The position numbers and the translations under genes were made by a program. Of a stretch of DNA of 64,000 nt, positions 59,440 through 64,000 are shown in pieces (position 1 is the first letter of the stretch; each line of letters begins with the position of its first letter). The notes under the pieces are model-generated. The model ran no database searches, had not been told where the DNA came from, and saw nothing but the letters and a program-made list of their open reading frames with translations. The DNA is from Mortierella alpina (Eukaryota > Mortierellomycota > Mortierellomycetes > Mortierellales > Mortierellaceae), in the NCBI GenBank assembly GCA_029449245.1, contig JANATF010000002.1, positions 3,472,001-3,536,000 on the forward strand, given 5' to 3'.

Positions 59440-60591
59440 ATGGCCTCAATAACCACGGCAGTAAAACCAGCTACAGCTACAGCTACAGCAACCCGAAAAA
59501 CAGCAGCCTGCTCAGTACCATATCAGCAATGGCTCGAATGCATTGAACAGCACCCCTTGGCATTGATGCTTCTCCAGTACTCTGCCGCAGCAACGCAGGC
59601 AGGAGCGCTTTACGTTTTCTCGGCGCTGTGGACCCTGGGGCAGTCGCTTGTGTTTATGGTCACGGCTGAGAGCCTAGCCTGTCTTCAATCGCTGGGATGG
59701 ACGATTCTTCAGTGGGACAGCTTCCTTCTCGGCGCAGTGTTTCTCACCATGAACATTGATGCGGACGCACTGGATGACCAACTCTATCCCAAAATGCTGA
59801 CCGAGCCGCAGCAGTACCGACAAGGATCCAGATCCAGCTCCAACAGCAGCACCAGCGCCAGTAAAAAGGTCACCTTTGACGAGCAAGTGTTGGTGGTCGA
59901 ACACGCCGCCGCTCAACGCGGTCTTGCCCCCATCTTCACCCATGCTATTATTGACCCGCACATGCCGCTGTCCGAGTCGCCTACCCGATCCTCATTTCAC
60001 CACGCCAACTTCTTTCACGACCAGACGATGAGCCGCAAGGCCGTCCTGGTACAGATGCAGCAGGAAGAAGCCGAATACCATCTTCGTATGGCCGCAGCAG
60101 GCTCATTTTCCCCAGTCTCGTTTGGATCGCCTTCGTCCTCGAGATCGGGCTCCTGTCGATCAAGCATCTGCAGTGTCTCAAGCGACAGCAGCGACAAGGA
60201 CTCCAAGCTCGCCCGGTCCACGGCCTCCTCTCGAATTGCTGCGCTCTTTCACCCCCACGCTCAGCATCGTGCAGGCGCAGATGCCGCACAGTCGACAATC
60301 TCGGAGAAAAAGATTTCAGGTGGCAAAAACCTTGTGCATCGGATCATGCATCCCCAGCAGCACAAACGCGAACAGCAGCAGCAGCTTCAACACCAGGTTC
60401 CATCGCACCCACAGTTGCTGCTTCAGCCATATGTGTACGAGCAACATTGTGGGCAGCAGCAGGTCCTTGCTCCTGAAGCCCTCTGTTGTTCGGAGACATC
60501 AAGTGGCTGCGACTGCGAGTACCAACCCCTTGCACACAGCCGCAAGACTCTTATCCAGCGACTCGGACTGAAGAAGAAACGGTCGTTGTGA
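59440..60591 (+). CDS. Membrane-associated protein of unknown function (383 aa)
   Basis: A single exon. After a Thr/Ala repeat (ATATATAT) there is a hydrophobic region of about 75 residues (ALMLLQYSAAATQAGALYVF; LGQSLVFMVTAESLACLQSL; WDSFLLGAVFLTMN), likely two or three membrane segments. The rest is Ser-rich (SRSSSNSSTSASKKVTFDEQ; FGSPSSSRSGSC) with a Gln/His-rich stretch and a basic end (LIQRLGLKKKRSL). KVTFDEQV resembles a short linear docking motif but nothing more can be said. No family is recognised. The upstream TATA box and leader support it being a gene. Confidence 0.7.
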   Translation: MASITTAVKPATATATATRKTAACSVPYQQWLECIEQHPLALMLLQYSAAATQAGALYVFSALWTLGQSLVFMVTAESLACLQSLGWTILQWDSFLLGAVFLTMNIDADALDDQLYPKMLTEPQQYRQGSRSSSNSSTSASKKVTFDEQVLVVEHAAAQRGLAPIFTHAIIDPHMPLSESPTRSSFHHANFFHDQTMSRKAVLVQMQQEEAEYHLRMAAAGSFSPVSFGSPSSSRSGSCRSSICSVSSDSSDKDSKLARSTASSRIAALFHPHAQHRAGADAAQSTISEKKISGGKNLVHRIMHPQQHKREQQQQLQHQVPSHPQLLLQPYVYEQHCGQQQVLAPEALCCSETSSGCDCEYQPLAHSRKTLIQRLGLKKKRSL

Positions 60592-61127
60592 AAACACACT
60601 CTCTCTCCCTAATCTCGTCTCGAATATCTCGCTGTATTATATATACCCTCTTCCGTTCCGTCCGCGGCCAATGGCTCCTTTGTACACTAGCACCTAAATA
60701 AACATGTATAATAGACAATCTAGTGAGGGCCTGAGACATGACGGAGCCGCGGACTCAACAACGTTCAATCGATACTTCAATTGAGAATGAACGGGGTTCT
60801 CCACCTTTTTTGGGGAACAACTTGCTCTCGATCGCTGTCACCAGCCACCACTAGGCCAAACGTATAAATGAAGAACTCCCACGGCTTGGGGTGGGCACCT
60901 CACCCTCTCTCTCTTTATCACTCCCACCCCCAACCACCACGTTCACACAGGTACTACCTCTTACATACAGACGTATATGCGTCCATGCCACTCCTCTCTC
61001 TTCTATGCGTCCATTCCCCTGACATCACACACATGAACAGGCACCATTAATTCACACGGCCGCTGATCACACTCGAATGATTTCGTTGTTTTTGCTGATC
61101 TCCCCCTCATTGTCCCTCTTACTAGTC
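60592..61127. other. Intergenic/leader region of prolidase
   Basis: A TATA-like CGTATAAATG near 60861-60870. CTTACTAG just before the prolidase ATG resembles a splice acceptor, so a leader intron is possible. Confidence 0.4.
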
Positions 61128-62599
61128 ATGACTTTCACAAAGTACCCCGCCAAGCAGCACTGGGCCAAGGTCGCCAAGAACCTCGGCCTCACAGAGGGAC
61201 TTGTCTACCTGAAGGGTGATGTCCTGAAGGAGAGACATGACACTGACGTTGTAAGCCCCCCGCCCCCCTCACCTTGCTGTGAATATGATGGCTCTCCCCT
61301 TCAGATATCAGGCACACACCTGTCGCAACTTTGAACACTCACAGTCGTTTTTTTTTCTCTGCTCAATTCCAGGAACTCACCTTCAGACAAGAATCCAACT
61401 TCTACTACCTGACCGGATTCGCAGAGCATGATGCCCATGTCCTCTTTGACCTGAAGACTCAAAAGTTGACTCTGTTGCCCTACAGACTTCCCGATGATCA
61501 CATTGTCTGGATGGGTATGCCTCCCACCACGGCCGAGCTTCACACAAAGTACGAGGCTGACGACATCCGTTACTCGACTGAGCTCTTGGCTACCATTAAG
61601 GAGTCTGGCGCCTCCACCCTCTATGTTCTCCGTCAGGAGGATGCTCCCAAGGACACCCAGCTGACCATCAACGCTGAGGTGCTTAAGGATGCCATTGTGA
61701 ACGCTCGCATCTACAAGTCTGCGTACGAGATCGAGGCCATGCGCAAGATCAACCACATCTCCTCGAACGCCCACGTTGCCCTGATGAAGGCTGCCAAGAA
61801 GAGCCAGTCCGAGGTCGAGCTCGATGCCTTGTTCAGATACGAGACCGCCCGCTTCGGTGCCCGTGCTCAGGCCTACGAGCCCATTGTCGGTGTCGGTGCT
61901 AACGCTGCTATTCTGCATTACGGACGCAACTCTGCCGCGTTCAATGGCAACCACGATCAGTTGTGCTTGGTCGATGCTGGTGCTGAGCAGGGATGCTACG
62001 CCTCGGATATCACCCGTACGTTCCCCTTGAACGGCAAGTATGCCGGTGATGCCAAGACCATCTACGAGATTGTCCTTCAGATGCAGAAGGCTGTCTTGGA
62101 GTCCATGAAGCCCGGTGTTCAGTATGAAGCCATGCATCGATTGGCGAGCAAGATCGCCGTCGAGGGTCTGCAGAAGGCTGGTGTCTTGAAGGCCGAGTTC
62201 TCTGTCGAGGAGTTGCTCGAGAAGCACATTGACGGTGTCTTCTTCCCCCACGGTTTGGGCCACATGATTGGTTTGGATGTCCACGATGTTGGAGGTTATC
62301 CCAAGGGTGTTGAGCGTATCCAGGCACCTGGACTCCAGTATCTTCGCATGCGTCGTGTGCTGGAGGCTGGATTTGTGGTCACTGTCGAGCCCGGTATTTA
62401 CTTTGTCGAGTTCATCCTCAACGCTGCCAAGAACGACGATGCCAATGTCGGCAAGTACATCAATTGGGATGTCGTCGAGCGCTTTGCCAAGGTCGGCGGT
62501 GTCCGTATCGAGGATTGCGTTGCCATCACCGAGACTGGTATTGACAACTTGACGGTCGCTCCCAAGGAGATTGCCGAGATTGAGGCCATCATGGCTTAA
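61128..62599 (+). CDS. PEPD: Xaa-Pro dipeptidase (prolidase), M24 metallopeptidase
   Basis: Two exons, 61128-61250 and 61373-62599; 449 aa. The N-terminal creatinase-type domain includes TFRQESNFYYLTGF. The pita-bread catalytic domain shows the metal ligands: the first Asp in CLVDAGAEQG, the second in CYASDITRTF, His in GLGHMIGLDVHD, Glu in TVEPGIYF and Glu in GGVRIEDCVAIT. All are present, so it should be active with two Mn ions, cleaving Xaa-Pro dipeptides in the cytosol. An in-frame upstream ATG at 61077 would add a 17-residue hydrophobic leader (MISLFLLISPSLSLLLV); the 61128 start is preferred. The C-rich codon choice at third positions suggests high expression. Confidence 0.95.
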
Positions 62600-62754
62600 G
62601 CGTAGAGTCACCTCCCTTGCCTGAATCCGCCTTTGTATAATACAATCACAAAACACGCTGTTTTTCCCTGTCCATGATACTTTTTCATTGACCCGTTTTT
62701 TGTTTGAATGCTTATGTCCGTGTCGAGTGGCCTCGGATACACGGAAGTTTGCGA

Positions 62755-63072
62755 CTACACAGAGAGTGTGGCCGTCTTCTCAATCATATCCTCCATTTCC
62801 AGACTCCTGATCTGCTTCTGGAGCATCTCACAGAAGGCGACTAACGCCACTGGTTCCTGCCCTTGCTCCCGAAGGATCCGGATCTCCTCCTGTACGCGTT
62901 GCTCCTCTTGCTTGAACCAGTCAATCAGGTCTGCCATATCGTCGTCGTCGTCGTTGGAATTAGTGCCCTGTCCCAAGGCCACACTGTCACTCGCCCCGCT
63001 CTTGCTGTCTTTATGCAAGTTTGAATCCAGCTCCATGTCCCCGTCCCCGTCCCCTTCCATGTTCATGCTCAT
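62755..63072 (-). CDS. Small acidic coiled-coil protein (105 aa), unknown
   Basis: An open exon starting MSMNMEGDGDGDMELDS, with an acidic patch (NSNDDDDDMADLIDWFKQ) followed by a helical stretch rich in Glu, Gln and Arg (EEQRVQEEIRILREQGQE; FCEMLQKQIRSLEMEDMIE). A splice acceptor just upstream (TTTATAG at about 63090) hints at a leader intron or a further upstream exon. I could not join it in frame to the DPH7 exons, so it is given as a separate gene. It converges on prolidase with 155 nt between the stops. Function unknown. Confidence 0.55.
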   Translation of the reverse strand: MSMNMEGDGDGDMELDSNLHKDSKSGASDSVALGQGTNSNDDDDDMADLIDWFKQEEQRVQEEIRILREQGQEPVALVAFCEMLQKQIRSLEMEDMIEKTATLSV

Positions 63073-63298
63073 TGCTGCAGAGAGAACTATAAAGTGAATG
63101 TCAAGAGCATAGAGTCTTTATGATAAGAATGAGGTGCAGCACTTTATATTTTCCTTCATGTCTTCCAGCATACTTGCCAGCGGTTGAAGCCGATTCAGGA
63201 ATCCTGGATGAATGTGTTGATGAAAGTGTTGAGCGTAAGGAGAAGAGGAAGGTTTTTTTTCTTTGTGTCACGATGATATTGGTGGCGTCTTTTTTTTC

Positions 63299-63998
63299 TC
63301 ATTCGTCTTGAACACATGGAGAAGGACGCCTAGTGGCCCATGAACATAAATAATAATGTCAAATCAGAGCTTCGAAAAGAAAGTGAGAAAGAAGGTCCAA
63401 AAGCAGAAAAAAACACTTACCAGAGATGGATCAAATGATCATAGAAGGAACAGCTCACGACCAGCGGCATCTCGGACGGCGTGGGCGGTTCAGCATAGGA
63501 CCAATCGACACCGTACGCAAGACTCTTGTGCTCCATAAAGCTCGAGCCGATCGAACCTGTCGACCAGCCCTCGTCATAGTGAATGACGTGGAATCCATTG
63601 TGCATACATCCCGCCAGAAGAACGTCCCTCTTGGTCGGATGCCACTTCAACCGCCACACTCCGCCTCCTGTTTCTGTGGTCGAGAGCGGCTGTCGCATGG
63701 ATCGCGTGTCCCAGATCAACACGGACTCGTCATAACTGAAAAAGTAATATAAAGATGGTCAACATGATAGCCAAATCTCACAAGTTTGGTTCTACGAGAA
63801 CATGTCATGTCATCATAGTAATAACAATAATCAGACCATCGTACCTTCCGGTGGCCAGCGTGAATTCATCATGAGGGTTAGACTGAATGCTGCAGACTCC
63901 CATGCGGTGACTAATGGCACGATTATGATATGAATGACAGTTTCAGCGTCGCGTCCTTTCTCCTGAATGCTCAAAAACGGCTGTTCGGATATAAACTT
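63299..63998 (-). CDS. DPH7: DPH7-like WD40 protein (diphthine methylesterase), 5' part outside window
   Basis: Exons visible (5' to 3'): 63910-63845, 63735-63421 and 63329-63299. The plus strand ends in AAACTTAC, i.e. a donor GTAAGTTT on the minus strand, so the preceding exon starts just past the right edge. The protein reads HRMGVCSIQSNPHDEFTLAT, then SYDESVLIWDTRSMRQPLS, GGGVWRLKWHPTKRDVLLAG, CMHNGFHVIHYDEGW, VVSCSFYDHLIHLW. These are hallmarks of DPH7/WDR85, which removes the methyl ester from diphthine on elongation factor 2 during diphthamide synthesis. The last exon (RPSPCVQDE, then stop) is chosen by phase and is less certain. Confidence 0.88.
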
Positions 63999-64000
63999 AC

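Noticed and set aside
61301-62656. A 451-aa open frame antisense to prolidase
   Set aside because: It mirrors the prolidase exon almost exactly; strong third-position C/T bias in the sense gene leaves the opposite frame open. It has no domain, start context or splice support.

Overview
This window is nuclear DNA of a fungus. Nearly every gene has short GT-AG introns (about 50-120 nt, a few of 250-600 nt). Genes are closely packed, with convergent pairs separated by about 60-190 nt. The conserved proteins are fungal or general eukaryotic (BCP1, the golgin RUD3, ARG2, a SCT1/GPT2-type acyltransferase, THOC1, RAD50, ribosomal protein uS12). Many introns, an RS-domain YTH protein, CBS/PB1-type architecture and low-complexity tails suggest an early-diverging filamentous lineage such as Mortierellomycota or Mucoromycota. 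That placement is inference, not proof. No bacterial, viral, rRNA or CRISPR features were seen.

Region 1 (1-11.3 kb): the 3' end of a PB1-domain tail-anchored protein, a single-pass membrane protein, a secreted or vacuolar histidine acid phosphatase, and a SAM methyltransferase with an N-terminal MGNTFCC motif whose gene contains 9-nt and 13-nt micro-exons. These are followed by a gene-poor stretch with a decayed gene and a small-membrane-protein paralogue, then an aldo/keto reductase. Region 2 (11.8-29.5 kb): two inverted copies of a roughly 1.8-kb repeat enclose about 13.7 kb. Each copy carries tRNA-Lys(CUU), a tRNA-like sequence, a 93-94-nt hairpin and two tracts of GTGT-type palindromes. 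One copy also holds a 377-bp MULE-like element that is absent from the other. The enclosed segment carries a 73-aa two-helix membrane protein, CAF-1 p60 (CAC2), the golgin RUD3/GMAP-210, N-acetylglutamate synthase (ARG2) and a membrane-anchored alpha/beta hydrolase.

Region 3 (29.5-52.2 kb): an 845-aa multi-pass membrane protein, a glycerol-3-phosphate/DHAP acyltransferase, BCP1, a large RS-rich YTH-domain protein divergent from THOC1, and RAD50 in 16 exons. Region 4 (52.2-64 kb): an MFS transporter, RPS23, an AIF/FSP1-type FAD oxidoreductase, a lineage-specific membrane protein, prolidase, a small acidic coiled-coil protein and the 3' part of DPH7 at the right edge.

Functionally this is mostly housekeeping: chromatin assembly, double-strand-break repair, mRNA export and m6A-type reading, translation (RPS23, BCP1, DPH7, tRNA-Lys), Golgi tethering, arginine and glycerolipid synthesis. 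The YTH/THOC1 pair share a 585-bp intergenic promoter and both act in nuclear mRNA handling. Exon boundaries below were derived by hand from splice sites, reading phase and family motifs. All multi-exon models given keep an open frame from start to stop.
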